A DNA stretch of 64,000 bases, taken from Blastobasis lacticolella. Its lineage: Eukaryota; Arthropoda; Insecta; Lepidoptera; Blastobasidae. Where the stretch lies: contig LR990049.1 of the NCBI GenBank assembly GCA_905147135.1, positions 14,711,428 through 14,775,427 on the forward strand, written 5' to 3'. Position numbers and translations under genes: made by a program. Below, piece after piece: positions 1 to 13,321 of the stretch. A model generated the notes under the pieces. That model had not been told where the DNA came from, made no database searches, and saw nothing but the letters and a program-made list of their open reading frames with translations. Each line of letters begins with the position of its first letter. The stretch's first letter is position 1.

Positions 1-45
1 AAGGTAATTCCATTCATAACAAACATAAATGCAGCCCATACTAAC

Positions 46-3000
46 CTCCATACACAGTATGCCGCCTCAAGTCGTCCAGGTCGATGGGCACCTCCGCGCC
101 GGAGATAAGCAACTGTAGTTCCCGGCACGAGAACATCCGCAGCCACTCCGCGCTCACCACGGATGTCAGTCCGCGCTTGAACGCCGCGCACTGCGAACGG
201 ATTTGCCTGCGCACGGATATCAAAAGATCAGTAACTAAGTAAGTAGTAAGAAAGTAGTAACGCAGGACTTTGTCGCCATGCAGATGACGTGTCGTGATAG
301 ACAACTTTTGCGCAGAGTATCTGACACCTGACTGTTATTGCGCTCTGTAAGTGTTAGTAAGTTAAAGAACTAGCATAAGAATTCCCAGCATCATACATAC
401 ATAATCATCACCAGAGAAACCACAACAACTTCCTCCTCCTCTTTCCTCTCCTCGGTCCTTTTTACGGAGTAAGGCGTTTCTTTAGTCATTGGTGGCACTG
501 TATGACATTGTGTCATTGTTAATATCCAAACCAAGGATATTTTTACTGGTATTTCTTTGCAGTGCCATTAACTTAATCTGACCCGGTAACAGCGTCACTG
601 TTAATGGCGTTGACATTTTAAAAGGAAGACACTTGGTTCCAGTTTTGGCCACCAGGTCAGATAAGTTTTTGCATCCATATTTTTTTAGGGGTTTACGTTC
701 TTTCATGCCTGCGCGTTAGCGCAGTATATTCTGAGTTTCATGCCAAGAATACGTTCGTTTTAAAGCGCAAAAACTAAATAAAATAAATAAATAATTTCGC
801 GAGGACATTACATTTTATAAGCTTTATCGATTACAACTATTCACTATGTCGGCTGGTGGTTAGGGAACTTCTCGATTGAGACCTCGACAAGGAAGGAGGC
901 GAAGATATTAGCGTTATAACATTTGCACGCGCTATCAACGGTCTTATAACGAACCCAGTTGAGTGTAATGTATTACCTATTTAATTTGTAATCAGCGACT
1001 AGATGAATGTATTCTATCCTATTCTCTGCTGTCACTGGAATGTTAGCTCCACCCGGTTTCAATTCTTCTATCTGAAATAAAATACAGTTTTGAAAATAAT
1101 TTACATAACAAATCTAATACGTTCGTGAGTAGTGGGGCCAGGAAAATACACAATGCTTAGATCACAGCACAAAAATTCCCTCTGAATATCGGACATAAAC
1201 CTGTTTTGAAAAACAAGAGAAATTTTATTTAGTTATTTATATTTTATTTAATAAATAAATACATATATTTAATTTAAATGATTCAAAAAATTTATTTTGT
1301 TGTTTGCAAGCATGCTCCAAGTCAAAGATGGCAATGAATAGTAAATAAATAAATAACATGTAATGATCGACTCACCCTTTGTTCTCCGAGCTCGTCACTG
1401 AGCAGCGTGAAGTCTAGCCCAAGGTCTGCGACGCCGGCGCGCGTTGCCTTAGGAATAACAACCAAATTGATATCATATTTAAATTGCAGAAGGGCGGTTT
1501 AATATTCGGGAGATTTGAATGGGGAGCCACCTACCGTCATATGTAACTTAGGCGGTGTTATAGGAAACTGAAGGATTTAAATCTGTACAACAGAAGTCCA
1601 CGGATAAAACAGTTTCCTGTGTATAAAACCGCCAAATCACAGATGACGGTAGGTGAGTCAACATCCACATCTCCCGACCGTATTCCGACCGTTGAAAATT
1701 TGTGGAAAAGTTAGGAATCATCTTTCTACTTTTTTCTACTTACAGACAACCACCGCCTTTACAATATTTAAGCCCGTCGGCCAGCTCCCTTTCTCCTGCC
1801 TACCCTCACTCGGCCGTTCATCATTGGCGCTTTGGTGTCCCGTACCCTCACTCGGCCGTTCATCATTGGCCCTTTGGTGTCCCGTGCCCTCACTCGGCCG
1901 ATCATCATTGGCCCTTTGGTGTCCCGTACCCTCACTCGGCCGTTCATCATTGGCCCTTTGGTGTCCCGTACCCTCACTCGGCCGTTCATCATTGGCCCTT
2001 TGGTGTCCCGTACCCTCACTCGGCCGTTCATCATTGGCCCTTTGGTGTCCCGTACCCTCACTCGGCCGTTCATCATTGGCCCTTTGGTGTCCCGTACCCT
2101 CACTCGGCCGTTCGTCATTGGCCCTTTGGTGTCCCGTACCCTCACTCGGCCGTTCGTCATTGGCCCGTTGGTGTCCCGTACCCTCGCTCGGCCGCTCGTC
2201 ATTGGCCCCGACTGTCCCCTACCCTCACTTAGCCGTTCGTTATTGGGCGCTTTTATAATTTGTAACGTGACGATATTATCGTGGATGTCCACGATATAGA
2301 GAAAGGTGGCATGAAGGGGACATTATTTAATATGACAGGAGTGTGACATTTTAGGACTGATTGGTTATGCTTCGGGGTTGCCACAGAACAAAAATGTTGT
2401 CGTCTCGAAACGTTTCTTTTTTTACCGATTATTAGACTTATCCCTTTCATGCCACCTCCACCTCTCCCCCATATCGTGGACGTCCACGATAATATCCGCC
2501 TGCAATCTTTACTACTAGTTTTCGGGGTGGACTTGTAGATAAAGCTACAAAGCTTTAAGTCCATCTTTGTACTATTTTGTGCATAAAGTGTTACATAAAT
2601 AATATCGTCAGGTTACGAATTATACAAGCGCCCATTGGCAGGATTCGTGTCGATGCTCACCTTGACTTGCAGCGGTAGAGTGCGGTAGAGTGCAGCTTGC
2701 CGAGGGAGGACTCACCTTGAGTTGCAGCAGTCCGCGGTAGAGCGCGGGGTCGAGCGAGGCGAGCGCGCGCACGTCGGGCTCGCGCGCCGACGCCAGCTTG
2801 CCGAGGAAGAACTCCGCCAGGGGCAGCTCTACTAGCAGGTTCTCGTATAGCGCCTGGGGGACGTGATCAATATTTACAACTTTATATTAGAACGATACCA
2901 AGGACGATACCAAGGTCACCGACATACCCTAAGGGCAATGGAAATGACTATGCTCGGAGTCTCGTTGTGCGATCGAATCAGAAATGAGGTGATCCGCAAG

Positions 3001-6000
3001 CGAACCAAGGTCATCGATATAACTCTAAGGATTATATCGATGGCTTATCCCAGCTTATCCCGCGTTATCGAAACTTAGACCTAGAAACCAATTACTCCAA
3101 CCTAACTCGACTATGCAATTATTTCGAAAAGGTCCCTATGCATCAGCTATTAGAATATACAATAAAATACCGGAAAAGTTAAGAAATGAATCGAACCACA
3201 ACAAATTTAAAAAATGTTTAAAAGAATACCTCTTGGACAAGGCATATTACACAATTGACAAATTTTTAAATAATACGTAATTTAATCAACCAGAATTAAC
3301 TTGGATTTTAATCTTTCGACCTATGTACCTGTTTTATTATTTATTGACATTTTATATTTATATTTGAATGTATTTAAACTTTGACATAATGTAATGTTAA
3401 GTGTGTGTGTTTTGACAATTTGACAATTTGGTTTGATTAATTTATACTAGTTGAGTGGTTTGTAATCCTAAGACATATCTCATTAATAATGATTAATTGT
3501 ATTCTACTACCTGACATTCGTAGTGCCTTTTATAAGGTGTTAAATGTGGAACGAATGCAGTGGCAGTGGGCAGGGCAATCTCGAAGAACAAATGGCCGAT
3601 GGGGCAGTTCTCGAGTGGCAACCACGTACCGAAAGACGCAGCGTGGGTAAGCCTCCCACAAGGTGGACCAACGACCTGGTACCAGCTGAATGCGGAAGAC
3701 ACAAGACCGGCCTTTGTGGAGATCTCTGGGGGAGGTCTATGCCCAGTAGTGGGCGTCTTGTGGCTGATATGATGAGACCCGAGTGGTTCAGTTGGTTTAC
3801 ATGCCTCTCGCCACGCAGAGGTACCGGGTTCGACCACTAAGGTGGCAAACAAGCTTGCGGCCTGCCTGATGGTAAGCAGTCACCGCAGCCTATGGACGTT
3901 TGCACTACCAGGGGCATCACTCACGCGTTGCCAACCCCGTAAAAACCTTTTAACCCCTTTCTTGAAGAACTCCATGTTGTACTCTCCAGGAAAAACCTCT
4001 CCAGGGATTTCATTCCACAACCTTAGTGTGCGTGGGAGAAAGTTCCTTTGGAACCGCACAGTTCGCGACCAATTTGGCTCCAAGGTGTGAGGATGAACTC
4101 CCTGTCGATGGCGAGCGGTGCGATGATAGAATGTAGCTGTAGGCATAATGTGAAACAGTTCTTCAGAACAAACACCGTTATACAAGCGGTAGAACACACA
4201 AAGGGAGGTGAAATCCCTCCGCTGACTCAGCGGCTCAATACCACTTGTGAGCATAGTATCATCGACAATTTTCACAGCGCGCTCTTGGATCGAGTCACAT
4301 GGACCAAGCTAATATGCCGGTACTCCCGCCCATAGATGAAAGCAATACTCCAGATGGGGTCTGACTTGAGCCTTCTAAAGGAGAAGCCGTTGCCCCGGCG
4401 TGAAGTATTGCTTTGATTTGCTAAGCACACCCAGCTTTTTAGATGCGAGCTTGACCTTTTCTTCCAAATGACTGCGAAACTGGACGTCACTGGAGATGTC
4501 GGCACCTAGGATATGAAAGCTCTAAGAGATGGCAAGCGGTGTATCCTGAAACTGAGGAGCTACAACGAATGGAGTTTTCTTGGCGGTGAACGCGCATACG
4601 TGTGTCTTAGTGGGATTGAATTGGACGAGATTTAGTAGTCCCCAATCGGAGATTCTAGATAAAGTACTTTCGATTTTAGACACAAGTACTTCGCGACTTT
4701 CCTCCACTATGGCACGAGGAATATTCGCACGACCCGTATAAATGAGTCTCCAGTACTGTCATCCGCATAGCAATGAATGCCGTCAATGGACAGCATATCA
4801 TTGATATGAAGGAGGAATGGAGTTGGAGACAGCACCAAGCCTTGCGGGGCACCAGCATTAATGTCCAAGCTTTCGGAGCAACAGCTGTCAACTACGGATT
4901 TGATGCATCTGCTGGACAAAAAGCTAGTAACCCACTTGCACAATCCCTCGGGAAGCCCGTATGATGGTAACTTCGATAGAAGACACTATGCCAGACCCGA
5001 TCGAACGCATTCGCTATATCTAGGCCAACAGCCAGTGCTTCACCTTGACTCTCAACAGCTAAAGCCCAACGGTGTGTTAGGTACACTAGAAGATCACCCT
5101 TTGAGCGACAATGTCGGGACCCATATTGACGGTCGCTCAAGAGATCGTGTTCTTCTAGGTAACCAAGGAGCTGTGCGTTTATAACTCGCTCCGTCACCTC
5201 AGAGAGAAGGGAGGTAATAGCGATAGGCCTGTAATTCGATGGGTCTGATCTCTCGCCCTTTTTGGGCACAGGGTGCACGTGGGCAGTCTTCCATGAAGAC
5301 GGGACTATCCCAGTGGAATATGAAAGTGCAAGGAGGCGCGTTAGTACCGGACACAATTCGGGAGCACACACTTTAAGCACCACCGCCGGAATACCATTAG
5401 GCCCACTCGAGTTTCGAACATCTAGAGAGAGAAGAGCCCGCCGTACCTTTCGCTGAGAAAAGTATATTTCCGGCATTGATTTGCCGCACCACGGGAAGGT
5501 AGGCGGGTCGGCGTCTCCGTCATTCAGTGTCGAGTTTGAGGCAAAGAGAGCACCCAGTAAATTGGTCTGGGTACCGCCAGATTTACGCAGTGGTGGAATG
5601 GACGACCGACTAAAGTTTCCTCCATGAGCGACCAGAAAGCCCGGCTACCAGAGGGGTAGCTCGTAAGTCGCTCGCCAATTCTGCTAACGAAGGCGAACTT
5701 TGCTCTAGCGTTCGCTCTCTTGCTGTTCCTCGAGGCAGCATATAACTTCCGCTTTGCATCAGCAATATTCGGATCCCGATTGAGACGAGCAGTGGTCCAA
5801 GCTTTGTACGCAGATTGCTTCGCTCGTCGAGCCTCTCTGCATGGCCAATTAAACCACGGTCGTCTTCGTGACCCAGCAGCCACTATAGGGTTAGGAATGA
5901 AGCAGTCCATACCCGCTAAGATGGTCTCGGCGACTGCAGTGGCACAGGTATCAGGATCATCCGATGTAAAGCAGAGCTGCCTCCATGGGTACGACGCGTA

Positions 6001-9000
6001 AAATTCACGCAATCCATCCCAGTCTGCTGACTTATAGTGCCAGACACGACGCCATCCAGTGGGCCCGGGAGAGTCGGGTAGTGTACAAGGCACTTGTGTG
6101 CGCACAAGGCAATGATCCGACGAGGCAAGAGGCGCATCCACGGAGATGGAGTACCCACTGGGTCGCGTAGTCAGCAGAAGGTCCAGCAAGGAGCTTGTAT
6201 GGTCCTCAACATCTGGGATTCTAGTTGGCGAGCAAATCAATTGTGAGCAGACCTTCCCGCATAGTTAGTAGACCGAGAACCGAGCCACTCCGTGTCCGAG
6301 TCACCGCCATGAGATATGTATAGGACTGCGTAGATACGGGTGTGGCCACCGTAATCCACACGAACCCACATAATCGACAGGACCCTGTCTTCAAGGCCGT
6401 GTAAACGGCGGCAACAGATATCCTCCCGAATGAACATACACACCCCGGCACGACGCACAAAATAATGCTCAAGCTTGTACCCGGGGTAAGTTAGATATGA
6501 TGTATCAGCCGGGCAGGATATCTGTGTCTTCGTCAGTTGCCGCTGTTAAAACAATTTACTAGTTGTTGTTTTAATAAACAACAACAAAAAACAACCCATC
6601 CCTCAGCAGCGTCCTGTAGCAAAACATCTTTGCCCTGCCGGATACCAATGTTACAGCACTCCTTTTTTTCACCCCTCTAATAATACAAATGCCAAAACGT
6701 AAAAAAAAAGAGTATGGTTTTTTCAGCGGCACCCCTTTCCACACTTCGAGTGGACTTTTGCAACATCAGGGGCCTCCACTCCAACCTGAACGCCGTACAT
6801 CACCACCTTGAGACGGCGAAGCCCGCTTTACTCTTCCTGACTGAAACGCAGATATCACCTCCGGTCGACACTTCGTATCTCCATTATCCTGGGTACAAGT
6901 TAGAGCACAGGTTTCTTCCTCGCACTGGTGTGTGCTTATTCGTCAGAGGTGATATCTGCTGTCAGCGTCTTGCCATTGAACAAAGTGACGAATCTGTTTT
7001 GTGGGTGTGCGTGGAACAGGGAGGTTCCTCCCGTGTCTACGCATGCCTATACAACAACCGTCACGGCGAAGGTGAGACAAATCGGTTTTTCGAGCACGTT
7101 CAATGCACTACCGACAAAGTTCTTGAGCGATGTTCTTCCGCTGAGTTGGTAGTCTTAGGAGACTTTAATGGTCACCACACTGCGTGGCTAGGGTCAAGCC
7201 GTCCTACCAACCCTGCCGGGATATCCGCCCACGAATTTGCTCTGGCCAATGGTCTCACGCAACTGGTATTAGAACCCACCTACTTACCGGATGTTGTGGG
7301 CCGTGATCCTTCTTTGTTAGACCTTCTGCTGACCTCCCACCCAGACGGTTATCGGGTGTACGTCGATGCTCCTCTTGGGACATCTGACTACTGCCTGGTC
7401 CGTTCTGAGGTGCCTCTTGCTATACCCGAACGGGCTCGCCCCAGTAGGTCACGCAAGGTATGGCACTATGGCTCAGCAGACTGGGATGGATTGCGAGAAT
7501 TCTTCGCGTCGTACCCGTGGATACAGCTTTGCTTTTCCTCAAATGACACCAACACCTGTGCTGCCGCTGTAGCTGATGTCGTACTGCAGGGAATGGAGTG
7601 TTTTATCCCATCCTCTGTAGTCCGCATCGGCGGCAAGAGCCAGCCCTGGTACGACAGGCCTAGTGCTGAGGCAATTCGCCTCAAGCAGGATGCTTTTCGT
7701 GCCTGGACAATGGCTCGGGCCTACAAGGACCCTAACACCCACAATTTGAGGAAAAAGTATAATGCTGTATCGAGGTCTACAAAGAGGATAATGGCTGGAC
7801 CAAAATTCAAGTTCATTGGTGAAATTGGGGAGAGACTAATCAGCTACCCATCTGGGAGTCGTGCTTTTTGGTCTCTCTCTAAAGCTGTTGAGGGGAACTT
7901 TTGCTAATGCGCTTATTCGAGCTTTCCTATACCTCTGGAACGGTGCCGTCTTCGTGGAAGCTAGCTCTTGTGCATCTGATACCCAAGAAGGGTGATAATT
8001 CAGACCCATCAAATTACAGGCCTATAGCGGTAACCTCCTTGCTCTCTAAGGTGATGGAGCGGATTATCAATATCTAGCTCCTCGGATACCTCGAGGACCA
8101 CCAGCTGATCAGTGACCGTCAATATGGCTTTCGCCATGGTCGCTCAGCTGGTGACCTTCTGGTGTACCTAACGCACCGGTGGGCTGAAGCTGTCGAGAGC
8201 AAGGGGGAGGCTCTGGCTGTCAGTCTTGACATAGCCAAGGCATTTGATCGGGTCTGGCACAGGGCACTTCTATCAAAACTCCCGAAGTACGGTATCCCCG
8301 AGGGGCTCTGCAATTGGGTATCCAGCTTCCTGCCTGAACGGAGCATCCAAGTCGTTATCGATGGATGCTGCTCCGATACCAAGACTATAAATACTGGAGT
8401 ACCCCAAGGTTCAGTACTATCTCCCACGCTGTTTCTTCTGCATATCAATGATATGCTGAAAATCCCCAGTATTCATTGTTATGCGGATGCCAGTACGGGA
8501 GATGTTAGTTTTACTGGCCGAGCGAATGTCCCTCGTTCCGAGGTGTCGGAGAGCCGAATTAGACTTGTGTCGAATATCGAACTTTCTTTGGAGCAAGTTA
8601 CTCAGTGGGGCAGACTAAACCTAGTCCAATTTAACCCCTCGAAGACACAGGTCTGCGCATTTTCCGCCAAAAAAGATCCCTTTGACATAGTGCCGCAGTT
8701 TCAAGGAGCACCCCTTTCCATCTCAAAAAGTATTGGGATCCTCGGTGTCGACATATCCGATAGCGTGCGATTCCGGAGTCACCTGGAAGGCAAAGCCAAA
8801 CTGGTTTCGAAAAAGCTTGGAATGCTTAACCGGTCCAAGCGATACTTCACCCCAGGGCAGCGCCTGCTGCTGTACAAGGCACAAGTGCGGCCACATCTGG
8901 AGTATTGTTCCAATCTTTGGGCCGGCGAAACTGCCAACCTGCTTAATCCTCTGGACTCCGTACAGAGACGCGCCGTACGAATTGTCGATGATCCCATACA

Positions 9001-12000
9001 AACACGCAAGTTGGAACCACTGGCAAACCGAAGGGACTTTGGCTCCCTGTGTGTGTTCTAACGGCTGTACAATAGGGAGTGTTCCGAGGAACTTTTCGAT
9101 CTGGTGCCCACAGCACAATTCCGCCATCGCACCACCCGCCGTGGGCTTGGTACTCATGCTCACTACGTAGACCCTCTGTTGATCACGACGCGAAGGTTTG
9201 AAAGAACGTTTAGAATAGAATAGAATAGAATAGAATAGAAAACATTAATTTACACACAATTCTCGCTAACAACAACACGTTTCTCGCTCGTACGATTCGG
9301 ATGTGGAATGAGCACCCAGTGTTTCCTTTGGACTATGAAATGGGATCGTTCAAGAGGTATATTAGAGGTCTCTTCAGAGGCGGGCAACGCATTAGTGACT
9401 CCCTTGGTGTTGCTGATGTCCATAGGCGGCCGTGACCACTTTCCATCAGGTGGCCCGCTTGCCTGCTGTCATAACTGCCACGGAGTCTAGCTAGCATGCG
9501 GTCTGCTGGCGCGGCGGGCGTCCACTCCGGTCTCCTCCACCGGCACGAACATTACGCCAGGGACTTTTCGCGAAACTGGCAGCTAAGCCTCCCAGGGCGG
9601 AGATTATGTATTCCCTGGGTCGGGAGCCCGTTCAGCCTGCGGGCGGCCAGCGGACAGCCGTTTCACTAGGTCTCCCTGACAGCCGCGCCAACACACTGCC
9701 CTCGCTCAGCCACGTGACAGCGAATATGACAGCTAGGCCCCTCCACTGCCAAAGCCACGGTTCCCCATGGAGCACTGGAAACCTTACTCACCGGCAGAAA
9801 CACAACACTATTAAAATAGTGTAGTTTGACTGCTGTATTCTGTAAGGTGGAGGTACTTCCCCAGCCGGGCAGCTCCGATTCGAGTGGGATATCCCAGCAT
9901 GCCGTACCTCTCTTAATTATTACTTACTTACCTCTTATTACTTTGGGGCTAGATGGCGCTGTCTGAATTTGTCCAAGCGCATTTATTATTTATTGTACAC
10001 AGATAACTCACCTTTCCCAACATCCGGCCAGCAAAATAGTAGTGCATTGGAAAGTTGTCGTATAACAAATGGACGCCAGGGTTCGGATACAGCATGTTGT
10101 CTCGCGTCAGCCGGAACAGGCCGCGATTCGGATCGAAGGCTGACCTGTACAAATTTATTAAAACTATACTCTATCGGTCTTATTCATAAAATACCTTATA
10201 GTAGGTTTAAAACGTTAATTAGCTAAAACACTCATAAGGCCTTTAAAACGTATTATTTCTGAAGGTCTGATAAAATACAGATTATCATCATCATGTTGTC
10301 GCTCTGATGAATTTATAGCCAAACACATAAAATCGTTTGTAACCAAGTCTAAAAAAGTTTAATGTGCTGAAATTTCTTTCAAAACGGAGTTCCAAAAAAT
10401 GATAGAAGTCATGGCTGTATGGATACATCCCCTTTGCTAAGAGGATAGCTTCAGGATAAAGGTCAAGAATGAAGTCACGAGTCAATACAATCAATCAAGC
10501 CGGATCCGCAGCGCATGTAATATTTTTGTAAAAATGTGCAGAAGGTTTTTTTTACAATAGAGGGAAGTAAGCGGATCTGATGGTACGTGATCACTGCTGA
10601 TCGTAGACACCCGCAACAGCCTGGGAATCGCTAATGGGTTGTCGGCCTTTGAGATAGGTAGGATAGGCGGGCCGGCCTTCAAGTGACTGTATGCGTGCGA
10701 GTTCACGTTCAACGGGCACGAACGTAAATAATTCAAGTAGCGTTAGCATTTATATCTTTTTGTATTCCTTGTGTCTTTTTCAATATTGTGGTGTTGTTGT
10801 TTGTGTGAGATGGCGATGTATTACGCGTTCGAGTTAAACATTCGGACCCGATGGACATGAGCTCGCGTGCACAGTACGTGTACGCTCGTTTCTTGAAGGT
10901 GGTATTGGTAATTATGGTGGTCATAGCCTCCTTCATCTCACAAGCCATGCGCAGAAGTTTGACAACGTCGCATTTTTTAATTTTAGTGAACCTGAAAAGT
11001 ACTGTAAAGCTATCATCGCGGTCGTCGTCGTTTAATGTTATTAGTTATTTAAGTGATAAAGTATATAAATATGTATATACATTAGTTAGATATTATGAAA
11101 TTGGATATATTCCTGTACTATTTACCTATCTACCAACTTGCTATTGTATTATCCTAATATTTTAAATGCGAAATATAATGTATGTTTCGTCTTGTACGTA
11201 ATGGATGGTTGTTACTCCTTCACGCAAAAACTACTGAACGGATTTTAATGAAAATTGGTAGTTACATAGCATATAGCCCCGAATAACATATATGCTATAA
11301 TTTATCCCGATATTTAATGTGATTTCCGCGGGAACGGGTCCGGAACGTTATAGCCGAATTTTATGCAGACGCAGTCGCGGCTTAAAGCTATTATGAAATA
11401 AAATAATCTATGCCAGCCAAAATATTGCCCAATTTGTTAAATATTAGGTATAATACATTTTAAACAGTTTTATTTAAGTGCCTAAGTATATAAAAACTAA
11501 CTACTTACTTACTAATTGTACCTACCTACTTTTTCAACGCTTCCATCATCGTGGATAATCAAAGATCGTGGTTTAAAGTAGTTGTGATAACTTTTACAGT
11601 GCGAAAATGTTTGCTACATACAAAAGATCCTTCGGTGGGACTTCAGTATGCTTGGGAAATAGCGAAAGTCCATTTGTTTAAAAGATTTACATATTTTCGA
11701 AAGCAAAACTTCGGCACAGCTTCTTTCCTATTTTTAAGGTTTAATCATAATTTTACTTGCATTTTTCTTATGCAACAACGCCTTTGCATCTGTTAGAGAA
11801 AGATTACGATTATAAAACAGAATTTCATTTATGAAATAAGTAAAAAACTAACAATAGAAATGGTCAAGAGTTGTTTTTCAAAAACCGTATTTATAAAATT
11901 TTAGCACAATTAAAAATTATTTACCTTCGTAGATGGTCCATACAAAGGCGTAAATTCACAGTTTTATCAATATATTTTTAATTTTTCGTCATAATTTTCC

Positions 12001-13321
12001 CGCACATTGACATGTAAACAATGAGAAAATCGGTTCACAGCGACGTTGCCGTTCCGTGCTACATCATGGCTTGTAAGATGAAGGAGGCTATGTGGTGGTG
12101 GTTCGTGGACAACCAGGTGACTTGTAGTCATACTTAAGTAGCTCTGACAGGAACTCCCGGAAGACGCCGCCGCCGTCCACGCCCGCCTCCTCCGCGCCGG
12201 CCGCGTTCACGAGTTGCACGCGCAGTTTCAGCTTCATGTCCGGCTCTGGGGACAGGCGGATTGACATTCACCGTACCAACTACGCAAGGGACACAGAAAT
12301 AAGAAGTTCACGGTACAGAAGAAGGAAAGCTCTGAAAACCTCTGAAAATCACTTTTCATGTATGGAAACCCCCCTTATTTTTGATATTTTTTATATTCTT
12401 AAAACCTATATTATTTGTTGTTATAACGGCCATAGTATACACATACTCTGAAAAGTTGAAGTGGCTAAGCTATTGCGCTTACAAAGATACAACCACAAAG
12501 AATACGAGTGTATGGGTAGCGCCGTAGCGGCGGCCAGGCTGCCGACCTGGTAATGTCAAAGCTATATCGCGGTAGCAATAATTTCGCGAGAAATATGAGA
12601 ACTTAAATAATCTATAACTCAGTCATTCTTTTAGGGATATTGAATATTTTTTCACTGGCCTAATGACTTATCAATATTTTAACACTATTATAACTCCCTC
12701 ATTGTCGATAAGCCCTTTTCGTCTCCTGTACCCTTCAAGTGCTGTGCGAGCGTGACTGTCGCCATGTAGATATCCTAAGAGACACACGAGTTTCATCAAT
12801 CAATCAATATTTTTCTAACGATACATCAAAGTTAGATTAAAAATAAATAATCCTTACCGTTTTCGGGGCTGAGTTTATCAAAAGCATCTTCATATAAATG
12901 TGTCCGTCGTACAACGATGTTAATGGAAGGTCCCTCGTTGAAATTGGTCATCTCGTACCAGTGATCATGTTTTTCTCTGCAATTACACAAATTTAGTATA
13001 ATAACTGAATCTAAAATATGTTGCCATTTAACTTAAACGTGAATAGATAAAGACAAAACAAATGAGCATCAGATCTTTTCTATTAATTTCCCTATTGGAT
13101 GTTAGTTCATTTTTACGCCACATTCGTCATTGTCGTTGTCTTCACGTTTCTATTGAAGCACATATTTTTGCATAACATTGAATTCACATAAAAGTGAATA
13201 ACATACCTAATAAGTAGTCCTTGGAAGATAAGTACTCTGGTTGAAAAGGGCACCACAAACGGGATCTCCCGCAGTATTGTCACGGTTCTAAGCTCCTTGA
13301 TCGTTAGTGGCGGACCTTCCT
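46..13321 (-). CDS. Ube3c: Ube3c exons 11-18: HECT domain (N-lobe and start of C-lobe side)
   Basis: Recognisable HECT segments in order: IPFVVPFSTRVLIFQ (exon 11), RTHLYEDAFDKLSPEN (12), AGVDGGGVFREFLSELLK (13), FDPNRGLFRLT and HYYFAGRMLGK (14), ALYENLLVELPLAEFFLGKL (15), DLGLDFTLLSDELGE (16), ELKPGGANIPVT and YIHLVADYKLNR (17), and AEWLRMFSCRELQLLISGAE (18). The N-lobe E2-binding region is complete. The C-lobe with its active-site cysteine lies beyond the left edge. The 10.2-kb intron between exons 14 and 15-side material and the 5.2-kb intron between 10 and 11 are both swollen by LINEs, yet the splice sites are canonical, so I infer a working gene. Confidence 0.92.

Noticed and set aside
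1801..2250. CRISPR array
   Set aside because: The unit is a contiguous tandem repeat without variable spacers, and this is a eukaryotic nuclear intron.
1653..2299. Overlapping ORFs of 150-200 codons on both strands with a 14-residue repeat
   Set aside because: They arise because the minisatellite period, 42 bp, is divisible by three. The repeat lies in a Ube3c intron and all frames are equally open.
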